From the NCBI RefSeq assembly GCF_003987015.1, contig NZ_PIPQ01000005.1, positions 1-64,000 on the forward strand: a DNA stretch of 64,000 bases, read 5' to 3'. The stretch comes from Aliidiomarina taiwanensis. GTDB taxonomy: Bacteria > Pseudomonadota > Gammaproteobacteria > Enterobacterales > Alteromonadaceae. Below are positions 16,779-25,584 of the stretch, in pieces (the stretch's first letter is position 1; every line of letters begins with the position of its first letter). A program made the position numbers and the translations under genes. The notes under the pieces were generated by a model. It worked only from the letters and a program-made list of their open reading frames with translations. It was not told the origin of the DNA and searched no databases.

Positions 16779-17582
16779 ATGAAAATTGATAGTTCAGCAA
16801 AACCATTAAGCCTGTTGCAACAAATACAACAGGAACAAACCGATAGCCTGCGTCATTTAGCCTCAGGCAAACGGGTAGAAAGTGCCCATGACGACGCTGC
16901 GGCTATGCAAATTATTGAACGGCTCACAGCAGAAAGCCAAGCATACCAGCGCTCGTTGGGTAACGCCTACGACGGTATTTCTATGTTGGGCGTAGCCGAA
17001 GGTGGCTTAGCCAATATACAAGACGACGTGAACCGCATTCGCGAGCTCACGGTGCAAGCGGGGAATGGCGCCCTTACCGATGCAGACCGCGAAGCTTTGC
17101 AGCAAGAAGCCGCTCAATTAACTGAAAATATATACCAAACCGTTGACCGTACTGAGTTTGCAGGGGTGCCACTTTTAAGTCAGAACGACTCGCGCACCTT
17201 TCAATTAGGCAATACGGGGGACACTTCGTTAAGCATTGAGCTACGTGATATGCGCCAGCAAGGCTTAGACAGCCTCAGCACGCTTGATCTCACCGACCCA
17301 AACGCAACCAGCAGCCTCATGGACTCGCTCGACTCTATGAATGATATGCTGAACACGCAGCGGGCCGAATATGGAGCTCAGCAGAATGCCTTTGAAGCAT
17401 CTGCACGTAATCTGACACAAACTGACATTGCAACCCAAGCGTCGCGCTCTCGCATGCAAGACCTCGACTATGCCATGGGCACTGCACGTAATATTCAAAA
17501 CCAAATATTACAGAACTCTGCTGTTGCTATGTCAGCTCAAGCAAACGCCCAAACAGAACTGGCTCTGTCTATCCTAAGCTAA
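16779..17582 (+). CDS. Short orphan flagellin-family protein
   Basis: The N-terminal D0/D1 region has the flagellin pattern: LRHLASGKRVESAHDDAAAMQI, continuing with IIERL, then GISMLGVAEGGLANIQDDVNRIRELTVQAGNG (split here as two adjoining family motifs). The C terminus has AYGAQQNAFEASARNLTQ-like sequence, MGTARNIQNQILQNSAVAM and QANAQ, typical of D1/D0. The variable central domain is almost missing, giving only 267 residues. No other flagellar gene is in the window. It could be a minor or structural flagellin, or an adhesin-like filament protein. The stop overlaps the 3' end of the kinase gene on the other strand by 9 bases. Confidence 0.85.
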   Translation: MKIDSSAKPLSLLQQIQQEQTDSLRHLASGKRVESAHDDAAAMQIIERLTAESQAYQRSLGNAYDGISMLGVAEGGLANIQDDVNRIRELTVQAGNGALTDADREALQQEAAQLTENIYQTVDRTEFAGVPLLSQNDSRTFQLGNTGDTSLSIELRDMRQQGLDSLSTLDLTDPNATSSLMDSLDSMNDMLNTQRAEYGAQQNAFEASARNLTQTDIATQASRSRMQDLDYAMGTARNIQNQILQNSAVAMSAQANAQTELALSILS

Positions 17583-18425
17583 TAGCTCGTCCACCGGGTT
17601 TTCTTCATCGGCTGTTGCCTCTTGGGTAACAGCCTCTTGAAGTTTGAACCATACGCGGTTTATCAGTGCTACCACGCGTATCCAGTCGGGTAACTCTTCC
17701 CGTAATACCCTGTGCTCTGCACGCTCATTATAGCTGTCTAACAAGCAAGCTATTTCTTCGTCGTATAAGTCGTTCATCACCACAGTCATGGCAAGGTCCA
17801 TACCTGGATGACTATATCCTGCATATTCCCAGTCAATAATTTTTAAGTCCGGCGTTAAGAATACATGGTCCATAGACAAGTCGTTATGACAAAACACCTG
17901 TGGTTGCTGCTCACACTGAGCAAACAAGTCATGGTATGAAGCAATGTCCTCACGCAAGCGTTCTGCTTCTTGCTCGTTGTAATAGGCAAGCGCATGACAA
18001 TACTGCTCAAGTTGCTGGCGAACACCTATGCGATTGGTTTCCGGGGTTAACTGATGAATGCGCGCTAAGGCTTCAGCAAGCTTTTCTACGCGGGCTGTTT
18101 GGCTTTCTAAAGCAATGGCAAGTGGTTGTTCTATATGCTCATAAATAATGACACTATGGTCTTCCGACACAAACACAACGCGAGGCCCTAAGCCCTTCTC
18201 GGCAATATACCGCTCTAGGGTAATAACCGCTTTATTACTGCGTGCAAACTCTTCACCATGTTGTAACTGCTTCACCAAGTACTTTTGTGCAGCAGCTCGC
18301 ATCGCACACGATTTTTTTTCTGTTACTAACCAGGTTCGGTTCGATAAATGAGCACCTATATCTTCAACGGCCCATTTTGCGTCTTCACCTAAGTGTTCTA
18401 AACACCACCATGGGAATCCTTGCAT
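17574..18425 (-). CDS. APH/choline-kinase-fold phosphotransferase, probable thiamin kinase
   Basis: The C-terminal lobe carries the kinase signature CHNDLSMDHVFL, where HND..M is the catalytic loop, and IIDWEYAGYSHPGMDLA, the metal-binding DxE/DWE region. This is the aminoglycoside phosphotransferase/choline kinase fold of 283 residues. Substrate specificity cannot be read from the sequence, but the gene is third in an operon led by a TPP riboswitch with a TonB receptor and PnuT, so thiamin phosphorylation, trapping imported thiamin, is the natural inference. It lies 15 bases after pnuT. Confidence 0.85.
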   Translation of the reverse strand: MQGFPWWCLEHLGEDAKWAVEDIGAHLSNRTWLVTEKKSCAMRAAAQKYLVKQLQHGEEFARSNKAVITLERYIAEKGLGPRVVFVSEDHSVIIYEHIEQPLAIALESQTARVEKLAEALARIHQLTPETNRIGVRQQLEQYCHALAYYNEQEAERLREDIASYHDLFAQCEQQPQVFCHNDLSMDHVFLTPDLKIIDWEYAGYSHPGMDLAMTVVMNDLYDEEIACLLDSYNERAEHRVLREELPDWIRVVALINRVWFKLQEAVTQEATADEENPVDELLA

Positions 18426-18440
18426 GCTCTTTATCGACCT

Positions 18441-19007
18441 CTAATTAATGGATTGCTTGCGCCACGAAAAATAACCATAGGCTGCCATACCTAAGAACAG
18501 CGTATATAGAATAGCAGTTAGGAAATATCCTTTCGTAGCGAAAAGATAAACGTATATGGCGTCAATCACAACCCAATACAGCCAATTTTCTGCTATTTTT
18601 CGAGCAACCATCCAGGTGGTCACTAAGCTTGCGACTGTGGTAAGCGTGTCAATAAAGACGGCTTCGGCAGCGGTAAACCTGTGCAATAAAAAGGCTATAG
18701 CCACCGTAACAACCAGTATGAAGGATATAGTTAGGCCATGCCAAGCTAGCCTTCGCTGAGTGACAGGCAGGCCTGATGTTGCAGTGCTCCCATAGCGCCA
18801 TGCCCACAGCCCATAGCCGGCCATACCCATATAAAACAATTGAAGGAGCGACTCCATAAAAAGCCGCCCTTCAAAAAACAACACCATGTAAATACCCGCA
18901 GCAAGGGCTGATGCCAGCCAACACCACGGGTTCTGGCGAATGGCTAGCACCACATAAGCGAGTGCTAGCAACACGGCCACTGTTTCTAATGTAAACAATG
19001 CCTGCAC
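18441..19007 (-). CDS. pnuT: PnuC-family transporter, probable thiamin transporter PnuT
   Basis: The 188-residue membrane protein has seven hydrophobic segments and family motifs IRQNPWCWLASALAAGIYM, LLQLFYMGMAGYGLWAW (segment 3) and WLYWVVIDAIYVYLFATKGY near the C terminus. PnuC proteins facilitate diffusion of vitamin precursors; those under TPP control are assigned to thiamin (PnuT). The GTG start at 19007 has AAGGGG six bases upstream. It sits between the TonB receptor gene, 14 bases upstream, and the kinase, consistent with a three-step uptake and trapping pathway. Confidence 0.9.
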   Translation of the reverse strand: MQALFTLETVAVLLALAYVVLAIRQNPWCWLASALAAGIYMVLFFEGRLFMESLLQLFYMGMAGYGLWAWRYGSTATSGLPVTQRRLAWHGLTISFILVVTVAIAFLLHRFTAAEAVFIDTLTTVASLVTTWMVARKIAENWLYWVVIDAIYVYLFATKGYFLTAILYTLFLGMAAYGYFSWRKQSIN

Positions 19008-19020
19008 AATTTACCCCTTC

Positions 19021-21138
19021 TTAAAAGCGTACGCGTGCAGAAAAACCAATACGGCGTGGCTCTCCGTACTGAACATAGTTTTTAGCGGTGTACTCGTCGC
19101 GCGGATCGTTACCGAAGAAGAAACCGCGTGTGGCGTAGTCTTCATCAAACAGATTTCGCACATACAAGCTCAGCTCCCAGTCATTCCACATGTAGTTCAA
19201 GCGGGCATGAACTAATTCGTGCGCTGCTGCACGCTCGTCATGACTATTCGAGAAATAGAAGGCGTCTTTTGCATCCACTTCCACGCGCAGGTTAAAAGCA
19301 GGCGCAAAATGCCACTCAATGCCGGTATGTACTTGGTAGTTTGGAGCATGTGCTTGCTCTCGTCCTGTCAAGTTTGTGCCATCTTCTAGCTCTAAATTAC
19401 GGTATTCAGACCCCAACCAGCCTACACTTGCAAACACGCGAAGTTGGTCGCTTGGTATATAGTCAACACTTGCTTCAAGGCCCCAATTACGCCCCGAAGA
19501 AGCGTTGTCTAAGTAGGTCACGAACACCGCGTCTTGTTCCACGTAGGCATTCACTTGCATATCGTCACGCCAGCTATAAAACGCCGTCGCTTCAAAGCGT
19601 AAGCTGTGGGCCGGCAAGTAGGTGCGATAGCCTAGCTCATACGTGGTTAAGGTTTCTGGTGCAAAGACAGCTTTTGACTCTAAAAAGTCACGGAACTGGT
19701 CCAGCTTTTCGTCTTCCATGCGGCCCAATGCTTCACCGTTAACGCCACCCGCTTTAAAGCCGTGAGCCACACTGGTAAAGACAACACCCGTAGTAGGCAA
19801 TGTGTACTCTACACTCGCACGCCCGCCCCAGGCCCCTTTGTTAGGCTTGGCCGTAATAGTCCGGCTGTCTACATAGTCGTTTTTATATTGTTCATAGCGT
19901 AGCCCAGCCGTTACTTTTAACCGCTCGCTCACCCGTTGCCCAAGCTCACCATAGAAAGCCTGGTTCTTCGTGTCATAACGGCTTGTAAACGGAGCACTTA
20001 AGTAAGTGTAGTTACGCGTAAGGTCTTGTTCACGTTGCTGCCAATAAGCACCCACTATCCAGTCGGTTGAATTCCCCAAAAGCATCCAGGGTGTTTTGGA
20101 CAGAAGTCGGAACTCTGCTTCCCACTGGCTGCGGTCACGCAGGTACTGGTCAAAGGAATTATATTCCCAGCCAGGGCGTATCCCTTCATAAGCCCAGTCT
20201 TCGTCAAAGTCATAAATAGAGTCCGCCGTTAAGCCCGACAGACTCATTTCAGCCGTATAATGTGTGGCCCCATGGAAGGTTAATTGAGCGCGGGCTGCGT
20301 GGCTGTCTAGGGTGTCCCGTCCAGGCGTGTCCGACAAGGTTGTTCTGTCTCGGTCAAGTGACCAAGCGTCATAGCCGTTATCAATATCAAACCTATGGTA
20401 AGTCAGGTCTGCATGCCAATTGTCATTAATATGCCATTCGCCATTCATGCGTATGGTCAATTCATTTTGGCTTTGCGTGTCGTCGCGGCCAAGAAACGTG
20501 TTTTTAATAAAACCGTCACTTGCGTATTGGTATAAGCTCACGCGGGCTGCCATGTCATGGCTAAATCGATGGGAAGCTGCAACACCGGCCCCATAGGAAT
20601 TGTAATTCGCCACAGAAAGCTCAGCCATTCCGTTTCTGTCATCACCCACTGGGGTGCTACCTAAGTAAATAACACCCGCCATGCCGTCAGCACCAAAACG
20701 TGTGGTTTGCGGCCCACGAAACACTTCTACTTGGCTTATGTCGAACAACGTGCCCGCCGCGCCTAAGGAACTGTAGTTAATACCATCAATAACCAACCCC
20801 ACCGAAGGGTTAATTGGGTCCACAAATTGGCTGCGCTCGCCCACACCACGAATTTGGAAGAAACGTCCACGAGAAGCACCAGAGGCTAAGTTAACGTTAG
20901 GCGCCATGGCTAAGGCGTGCTCTAGGTGTTCTGCATTACGTTGCTGAATATCTTCTTGTTGCAGCACACTGACACTGGCAGGTACGTCTTCTATCCCTTG
21001 TGCGCGAAAATGCCCATGCACGACAATGCGTTCAATTGGCTGGGTCTGTTCTTCTTCTGCTTCAGCAAACGCTGCGACTGGTAGACTTAAAGAAAGGGTT
21101 GTTGCAACCAAAATTGCAAGAGGTGTCAATTTATTCAT
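19021..21138 (-). CDS. TonB-dependent outer-membrane receptor, probable thiamin/TPP receptor
   Basis: After a signal peptide (hydrophobic LAILVATTLSLSLPVAAFA), a TonB box-like PIERIVVHG is followed by the plug domain (about 45-160) with PASVSVLQQEDIQQRN, GRFFQIRGVGERSQF and VEVFRGPQTTRFGADGMAG. The rest is a 22-strand-type barrel with NLFDEDYATRGFFFGND and the final aromatic strand RRIGFSARVRF. The start MNKLTPLAIL is chosen because AGAAGAGA lies upstream and a signal peptide follows at once; the reading to 21213 enters the riboswitch. Control by the TPP riboswitch and linkage to pnuT point to thiamin or its phosphates as substrate. Confidence 0.92.
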   Translation of the reverse strand: MNKLTPLAILVATTLSLSLPVAAFAEAEEEQTQPIERIVVHGHFRAQGIEDVPASVSVLQQEDIQQRNAEHLEHALAMAPNVNLASGASRGRFFQIRGVGERSQFVDPINPSVGLVIDGINYSSLGAAGTLFDISQVEVFRGPQTTRFGADGMAGVIYLGSTPVGDDRNGMAELSVANYNSYGAGVAASHRFSHDMAARVSLYQYASDGFIKNTFLGRDDTQSQNELTIRMNGEWHINDNWHADLTYHRFDIDNGYDAWSLDRDRTTLSDTPGRDTLDSHAARAQLTFHGATHYTAEMSLSGLTADSIYDFDEDWAYEGIRPGWEYNSFDQYLRDRSQWEAEFRLLSKTPWMLLGNSTDWIVGAYWQQREQDLTRNYTYLSAPFTSRYDTKNQAFYGELGQRVSERLKVTAGLRYEQYKNDYVDSRTITAKPNKGAWGGRASVEYTLPTTGVVFTSVAHGFKAGGVNGEALGRMEDEKLDQFRDFLESKAVFAPETLTTYELGYRTYLPAHSLRFEATAFYSWRDDMQVNAYVEQDAVFVTYLDNASSGRNWGLEASVDYIPSDQLRVFASVGWLGSEYRNLELEDGTNLTGREQAHAPNYQVHTGIEWHFAPAFNLRVEVDAKDAFYFSNSHDERAAAHELVHARLNYMWNDWELSLYVRNLFDEDYATRGFFFGNDPRDEYTAKNYVQYGEPRRIGFSARVRF

Positions 21139-21140
21139 TT

Positions 21141-21177
21141 GGATCTCTTCTTTTAAAGGTTTAAAAAGATGAGACCC
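21141..21177 (-). promoter_or_regulatory. Hairpin covering the receptor ribosome-binding site
   Basis: On the minus strand, GGGTCTC plus TCTTTTTAAA (21177-21160) can pair with TTTAAAAGA plus GAGATCC (21157-21141). The second arm includes AGAAGAGA, the likely Shine-Dalgarno sequence of the receptor gene. It fits a translation-control expression platform for the adjacent TPP riboswitch. There is no T-run terminator, so control of translation initiation is more likely. Confidence 0.55.
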
Positions 21178-21206
21178 GGTTATTATCCGTCGTATTGGTT
21201 CTATGG

Positions 21207-21295
21207 TTACCAATCCCTACGCCAGTATTAACCGGATCAGGTACAAAGAGTTCGCACAGCTTGTGCATCTCAGCCTTTCGGCACCCCTTTGGTAA
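21207..21295 (-). promoter_or_regulatory. TPP riboswitch (THI element)
   Basis: On the minus strand the conserved core appears in order: GGGGTGCC (21287-21280), GGCTGAGA (21275-21268), ACCTGATC and GGTTAATACTGGCGTAGGGA (ending 21214). The closing helix P1 is TTACCAA (21295-21289) with TTGGTAA (21213-21207). All the invariant segments of the thiamin pyrophosphate aptamer are present. It lies about 70 bases upstream of the TonB receptor start and should repress the receptor-pnuT-kinase operon when TPP is plentiful. Confidence 0.97.
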
Positions 21296-21366
21296 TGACA
21301 TCATGTGAATGTCGCGGCGGAGTATATCGAAAACCCGCCACAACCGCTAGTTACGTATTTCCTAGG

Positions 21367-22068
21367 CTACAAATATGCCAGTGCATCGCCATTTAATTGC
21401 TCGGCGGGCAGCCCGTGCTGGTAAAAGTCATCTCGTGCTACCCGGACCATTTCAAAGCGCCCTGCAATGTACACGTCAAAGCCAGCCAAGTTTGGGTGGT
21501 CTGTTAACACCGCTTTATGCACATAGCCTTGGTGCCCACGCCAGTTCGCTGGGGTTTGCTCGAGCACTGGGTGGTAATGGAATCGAAAGTCTGTCGCAGC
21601 CAGTTCCGTTAAGCTCTCATGCTTGTACAGGTCTGGTAGTGACTTGCCGCCCCAATATAAATGTAATTCACGCTGCGAGTTCGACTCTAAATGCGCCAAC
21701 ACAATCGACCAAGCGTAAGAAAAGCCCGTACCACCGGCCACCAAAATAAGTGGTCGCTCACTTTCTTTCAGCCCAGCGTCGCCAGCGGGCACGCTAATGT
21801 CTATCTGCGAGTTATTTTGCAGTAACTGCATCACTTCCCAAGCATATGGGTTTTCAGGTGTTGCCCCAATATGCAATTCAATCATGTGCCCCTGAGACGG
21901 CGATGAAGCGATGGAGAAAGCACGCAAGTCGTCCTCCCCCATGACCACCATAATATACTGGCCAGCCGTGAAGGTTACCGGCTGCTCAGGCGTAAGTTGC
22001 ACCTTATATACATAAGGGGTTAAGGGCTCTATTAAGCTCACTTGGCACGTCAGCGTTGCCTTATTCAT
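21367..22068 (-). CDS. fre: NAD(P)H-flavin reductase
   Basis: It reduces free flavins with NAD(P)H. The flavin-binding strand has [11 protein letters not shown] (the RxxS motif), and the NAD(P)H-binding Rossmann motif is [15 protein letters not shown] followed by [12 protein letters not shown]. The C-terminal part has [18 protein letters not shown]. Length is 233 residues, like E. coli Fre. The ATG overlaps the 3' end of ubiD by 8 bases, so the two genes are translationally coupled, an arrangement known in related bacteria. Confidence 0.95.
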   Translation of the reverse strand: MNKATLTCQVSLIEPLTPYVYKVQLTPEQPVTFTAGQYIMVVMGEDDLRAFSIASSPSQGHMIELHIGATPENPYAWEVMQLLQNNSQIDISVPAGDAGLKESERPLILVAGGTGFSYAWSIVLAHLESNSQRELHLYWGGKSLPDLYKHESLTELAATDFRFHYHPVLEQTPANWRGHQGYVHKAVLTDHPNLAGFDVYIAGRFEMVRVARDDFYQHGLPAEQLNGDALAYL

Positions 22069-23533
22069 TCAATATTCCTAATTCATTCCAAATTTCGTCA
22101 ACACGCGTTTTTACGTGCTCACTCATTACAATGGGTACGCCCCATTCACGGTCAGTTTCCCCGGGCCACTTGTTCGTTGCATCCATTCCCATTTTCGAAC
22201 CTAAACCCGAAACAGGAGAAGCAAAGTCTAGGTAGTCAATCGGCGTATTTTCAACGAAGGTAGTGTCACGGGCTGGGTCCATACGGGTTGTCATGGCCCA
22301 TATGACGTCTTCCCAACTGCGGGCGTTTACATCGTCGTCACAGACAATAATAAACTTGGTGTACATAAACTGCCGCAGGAAAGACCAAACCCCCATCATC
22401 ACTCGCTTAGCATGCCCTGGATAGCTCTTCTTCATGGTGACAACCGCCATGCGGTACGAACAGCCCTCAGGCGGCAAGTAAAAGTCGACTATTTCTGGAA
22501 ACTGCTTTTGCAAAATAGGCACAAATACTTCGTTCAGCGCCACCCCAAGAATAGCAGGCTCGTCTGGCGGACGCCCTGTATAGGTGCTGTGATAAATAGG
22601 ATCTTTCCTGTGGGTTATTTTTGTCACGGTAAACACTGGGAAAGTGTCTACTTCGTTGTAGTACCCCGTGTGGTCCCCATAGGGCCCTTCTTCCGCTGTT
22701 TCCTCCGGGTCTAAATAGCCTTCAAGTACAAACTCCGCATGGGCAGGAACTTGCAAGTCATTTGAAAGGCATTTCACGACTTCGGTTTTACTGTCGCGCA
22801 ATAAACCAGCAAAGGCATATTCCGACAAAGTGTCTGGCACGGGGGTCACAGCCCCAAGAATGGTGGCTGGATCTGCTCCAAGGGCCACCGACACAGGAAA
22901 CTTCTCGCCGGGGTTTTGCTTACAAAACTCGCGGAAGTCCAACGCCCCGCCTCGATGGCTTAGCCAGCGCATAATGAGTTTGTTTTTACCCAGTAGCTGC
23001 TGCCGGTAAATTCCAAGATTTTGGCGCTTTTTTAAAGGTCCACGAGTAATGGTTAAACCCCAAGTCACTAAGGGAGCCACATCACCCGGCCAGCAGGTTT
23101 GAATAGGTATTTTCGTTAAATCTACATCGTCGCCTTCAATCACCACTTCTTGGCAAGGCGCCTTCTTTAGTACCTTCGGCGACATGCTCAACACTTTTTT
23201 CAATAAGGGAAGTTTGCTAAAAGCGTCTTTCATACCGCTGGGGGGCTCGGGCTCTTTTAAGTAAGCTAATAGTTCACCAACACCCCGTAAAGCCGCCACA
23301 TCGGTTTGCCCCATGCCCAGCGCAACCCTTTCTGGGGTGCCAAACAGGTTGGCTAACACAGGTGTAGCATGCCCTTTAGGATTTTCGAACAGCAATGCAG
23401 GGCCGCCCGCCTTTAAGGTGCGGTCGGCTATTTCTGTCATTTCTAAGTAAGGGTCTATTTCATGCTGAATGCGCTTTAACTCACCACGCTCTTCAAGCAA
23501 GTGAATAAAATCGCGTAAATCTCGGTACTTCAT
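22061..23533 (-). CDS. ubiD: 4-hydroxy-3-polyprenylbenzoate decarboxylase UbiD
   Basis: It decarboxylates the polyprenylated ring precursor in ubiquinone synthesis with prenylated FMN made by UbiX (not in this window). Family motifs include [52 protein letters not shown] and [17 protein letters not shown] near the C terminus. The length of 490 residues is normal. The start [15 protein letters not shown] aligns with E. coli UbiD after its first three residues. No ordinary ribosome site precedes it; the rho terminator reaches the start codon (see findings). fre follows with overlap. Confidence 0.97.
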   Translation of the reverse strand: MKYRDLRDFIHLLEERGELKRIQHEIDPYLEMTEIADRTLKAGGPALLFENPKGHATPVLANLFGTPERVALGMGQTDVAALRGVGELLAYLKEPEPPSGMKDAFSKLPLLKKVLSMSPKVLKKAPCQEVVIEGDDVDLTKIPIQTCWPGDVAPLVTWGLTITRGPLKKRQNLGIYRQQLLGKNKLIMRWLSHRGGALDFREFCKQNPGEKFPVSVALGADPATILGAVTPVPDTLSEYAFAGLLRDSKTEVVKCLSNDLQVPAHAEFVLEGYLDPEETAEEGPYGDHTGYYNEVDTFPVFTVTKITHRKDPIYHSTYTGRPPDEPAILGVALNEVFVPILQKQFPEIVDFYLPPEGCSYRMAVVTMKKSYPGHAKRVMMGVWSFLRQFMYTKFIIVCDDDVNARSWEDVIWAMTTRMDPARDTTFVENTPIDYLDFASPVSGLGSKMGMDATNKWPGETDREWGVPIVMSEHVKTRVDEIWNELGILNE

Positions 23534-23568
23534 AAAAAAATGCCACCGCTAATAAGTAGTGGTGGCAT
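23534..23568 (-). terminator. Intrinsic terminator of rho
   Basis: On the minus strand ATGCCACC (23568-23561) pairs with GGTGGCAT (23547-23540), followed by a run of T down to 23534. It starts 18 bases after the rho stop codon and its T-run touches the ubiD ATG. Confidence 0.85.
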
Positions 23569-23585
23569 TATAGCTTATTCAGAGA

Positions 23586-24848
23586 TTACTTCGAACGCTT
23601 CATCGATTCAAAGAACTCATTATTGGTTTTGGTCATTTGTAATTTGTCTATGACAAACTCCATGGCCTCAATTTCGCCCATTGGATGCACTATCTTGCGA
23701 AGAATCCACATTTTCTGTAGTTCATCTTGCGTTGTTAGCAACTCTTCACGGCGGGTACATGAACGATTGAAGTCGATGGCTGGAAAAACTCGTTTCTCAG
23801 CAATCTTACGGTTCAAGTGCAATTCCATGTTACCGGTTCCCTTGAACTCTTCGTAAATAACTTCGTCCATCTTCGAGCCCGTATCAATCAGAGCGGTCGC
23901 AATAATGGTTAAGCTACCACCTTCTTCAACGTTTCGAGCGGCACCAAAGAAGCGCTTAGGCTTATGCAGAGCGTTGGCGTCGACACCACCGGTGAGGACT
24001 TTACCTGAACTTGGAATTACCGTGTTGTAGGCACGAGCTAAACGGGTAATGGAGTCGAGTAAAATGACTACGTCTTTTTTGTGCTCTACCAAACGCTTGG
24101 CTTTCTCAATTACCATTTCTGCTACTTGCACGTGGCGGCTTGCTGGCTCGTCAAAGGTTGAAGCAATCACTTCACCTTTAACAAGACGCTGCATTTCCGT
24201 TACTTCTTCTGGACGTTCGTCAATCAGTAACACCATTAGGTTGCAGTCGGGGTGGTTCGCCGCAATGGACTGAGCAATGTTTTGCAGCAATAAGGTTTTA
24301 CCCGCTTTAGGCGGTGCCACAATTAACCCACGCTGACCTTTACCAATAGGCGAAGCTAAATCGAGAATACGCGCTGTAATGTCTTCCGTGGAGCCATTTC
24401 CACGTTCCATCACCATGCGTTCATTTGCGTGGAGCGGGGTAAGGTTTTCAAAAAGAATTTTGGTGCGGGAGTTTTCTGGCTTGTCGAAGTTTACTTCACT
24501 AATCTTTAGGAGGGCAAAATAACGTTCACCGTCTTTAGGTGGGCGTATTTTACCTGCCACCATGTCGCCCGTACGTAAACTGAAGCGTCTAATTTGGCTT
24601 GGTGAGACATAAATGTCGTCGGGGCCAGCAAGATAAGAAGAGTCGCTCGAGCGCAGGAAACCAAAGCCATCTTGTAATATTTCTAATACGCCATTACCAA
24701 AAATATCTTCGCCACTTTTTGCGTGGGCTTTTAAAATCGCAAATATAATATCTTGTTTGCGGTGGCGGGCCATATTTTCGATGCCCATGCTTGCGGCTAG
24801 TTCAACAAGATCATTGACAGATTTGTTTTTAAGTTCAGTTAAATTCAT
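23586..24848 (-). CDS. rho: Transcription termination factor Rho
   Basis: The hexameric RNA-dependent ATPase ends transcription of untranslated RNA. The N-terminal Rho_N domain ([18 protein letters not shown]) is followed by the RNA-binding OB domain with [22 protein letters not shown]. The ATPase core has Walker [15 protein letters not shown], Walker [17 protein letters not shown] and the Q/R-loop region [19 protein letters not shown]. The 420 residues match E. coli Rho. A leader of about 200 bases separates it from trxA, and a terminator follows. Confidence 0.99.
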   Translation of the reverse strand: MNLTELKNKSVNDLVELAASMGIENMARHRKQDIIFAILKAHAKSGEDIFGNGVLEILQDGFGFLRSSDSSYLAGPDDIYVSPSQIRRFSLRTGDMVAGKIRPPKDGERYFALLKISEVNFDKPENSRTKILFENLTPLHANERMVMERGNGSTEDITARILDLASPIGKGQRGLIVAPPKAGKTLLLQNIAQSIAANHPDCNLMVLLIDERPEEVTEMQRLVKGEVIASTFDEPASRHVQVAEMVIEKAKRLVEHKKDVVILLDSITRLARAYNTVIPSSGKVLTGGVDANALHKPKRFFGAARNVEEGGSLTIIATALIDTGSKMDEVIYEEFKGTGNMELHLNRKIAEKRVFPAIDFNRSCTRREELLTTQDELQKMWILRKIVHPMGEIEAMEFVIDKLQMTKTNNEFFESMKRSK

Positions 24849-25065
24849 AAGCGGTAGGTTGGTCTTAATAAGAGGTTCTTAGTTGGTTTGAATTTATATC
24901 CCTAGGATGTTGTTCAAAACGTTTCGCCCCAGGGGCTGTTCATATGGAAATCGTTAGTTCAGATGGCTTCTGGGAAAGTAGTTAGAAGCCAGAGAAGTGC
25001 TGACTAGGGGTAAAGTATCACCAAAATTACGTCGCGTCCAGTTTTTCAACAGCTTATAATATAAA
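24849..25065 (-). promoter_or_regulatory. rho leader region with hairpins
   Basis: No credible gene lies in this stretch of about 215 bases between the trxA terminator and rho. It contains two short hairpins, GGCTTCT/AGAAGCC (24965-24990) and GCCCC/GGGGC (24928-24939). Long autoregulated leaders precede rho in enterobacteria; this one may act in the same way, but that is inference. Confidence 0.45.
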
Positions 25066-25089
25066 AAGCACCGCTGCTCGGCGGTGCTT
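25061..25089 (-). terminator. Intrinsic terminator of trxA
   Basis: AAGCACCGC (25066-25074) and GCGGTGCTT (25081-25089) form a 9-base stem with a 6-base loop and a T-rich tail on the minus strand, starting 28 bases after the trxA stop. Confidence 0.9.
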
Positions 25090-25116
25090 ATGCTGTTTTG
25101 CTGAAGCTCGAATGGC

Positions 25117-25443
25117 TTATACGTGCTCGTTAATAAACTCAGCAAGCTGAGTTTTAGACAAAGCACCTACTTTCGTGCCAACCACTTCGCCGTTTTTAAA
25201 CATGAGCAACGTAGGGATTCCACGAATATTATATTTCGGTGGCGTTAGGCTGTTGTGGTCAACATTTAACTTGCCAATTTTCAACTTGCCAGAAAACTCC
25301 TGCGCCACTTCGTCTAGAATTGGAGCAATCATTTTGCAAGGACCACACCACTCAGCCCAAAAGTCGACCAACACTGGTTGATCAGCCTTGAGTACGTCAT
25401 TTTCAAAGCTGTCGTCACTCAGCTGAACAATTGTCTCACTCAT
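25117..25443 (-). CDS. trxA: Thioredoxin 1
   Basis: It is the general cytoplasmic disulfide reductant. The active site is [13 protein letters not shown], and the cis-proline loop [14 protein letters not shown] is intact. I start at [13 protein letters not shown] (25443), which matches the family and gives 108 residues; the longer reading adds a basic, unrelated segment. It is transcribed away from rhlB and toward rho, and ends in its own terminator, so rho probably has a separate promoter. Confidence 0.98.
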   Translation of the reverse strand: MSETIVQLSDDSFENDVLKADQPVLVDFWAEWCGPCKMIAPILDEVAQEFSGKLKIGKLNVDHNSLTPPKYNIRGIPTLLMFKNGEVVGTKVGALSKTQLAEFINEHV

Positions 25444-25584
25444 GTTACATCTCCGCTTAATTGCTTTCGTATGTCTTGTGTATAAATTCACTACACAGGT
25501 ATCATATCACTTACGATAATTAACTAGCTATATTAGAAGCATTTCTGTTTCCTAATGCAAGCGCAAACCTGATATGATTTGCTT

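Noticed and set aside
18441-19007. Nicotinamide riboside transporter PnuC
   Set aside because: The family is right, but control by a TPP riboswitch and the neighbouring receptor and kinase point to thiamin, so I call it PnuT.
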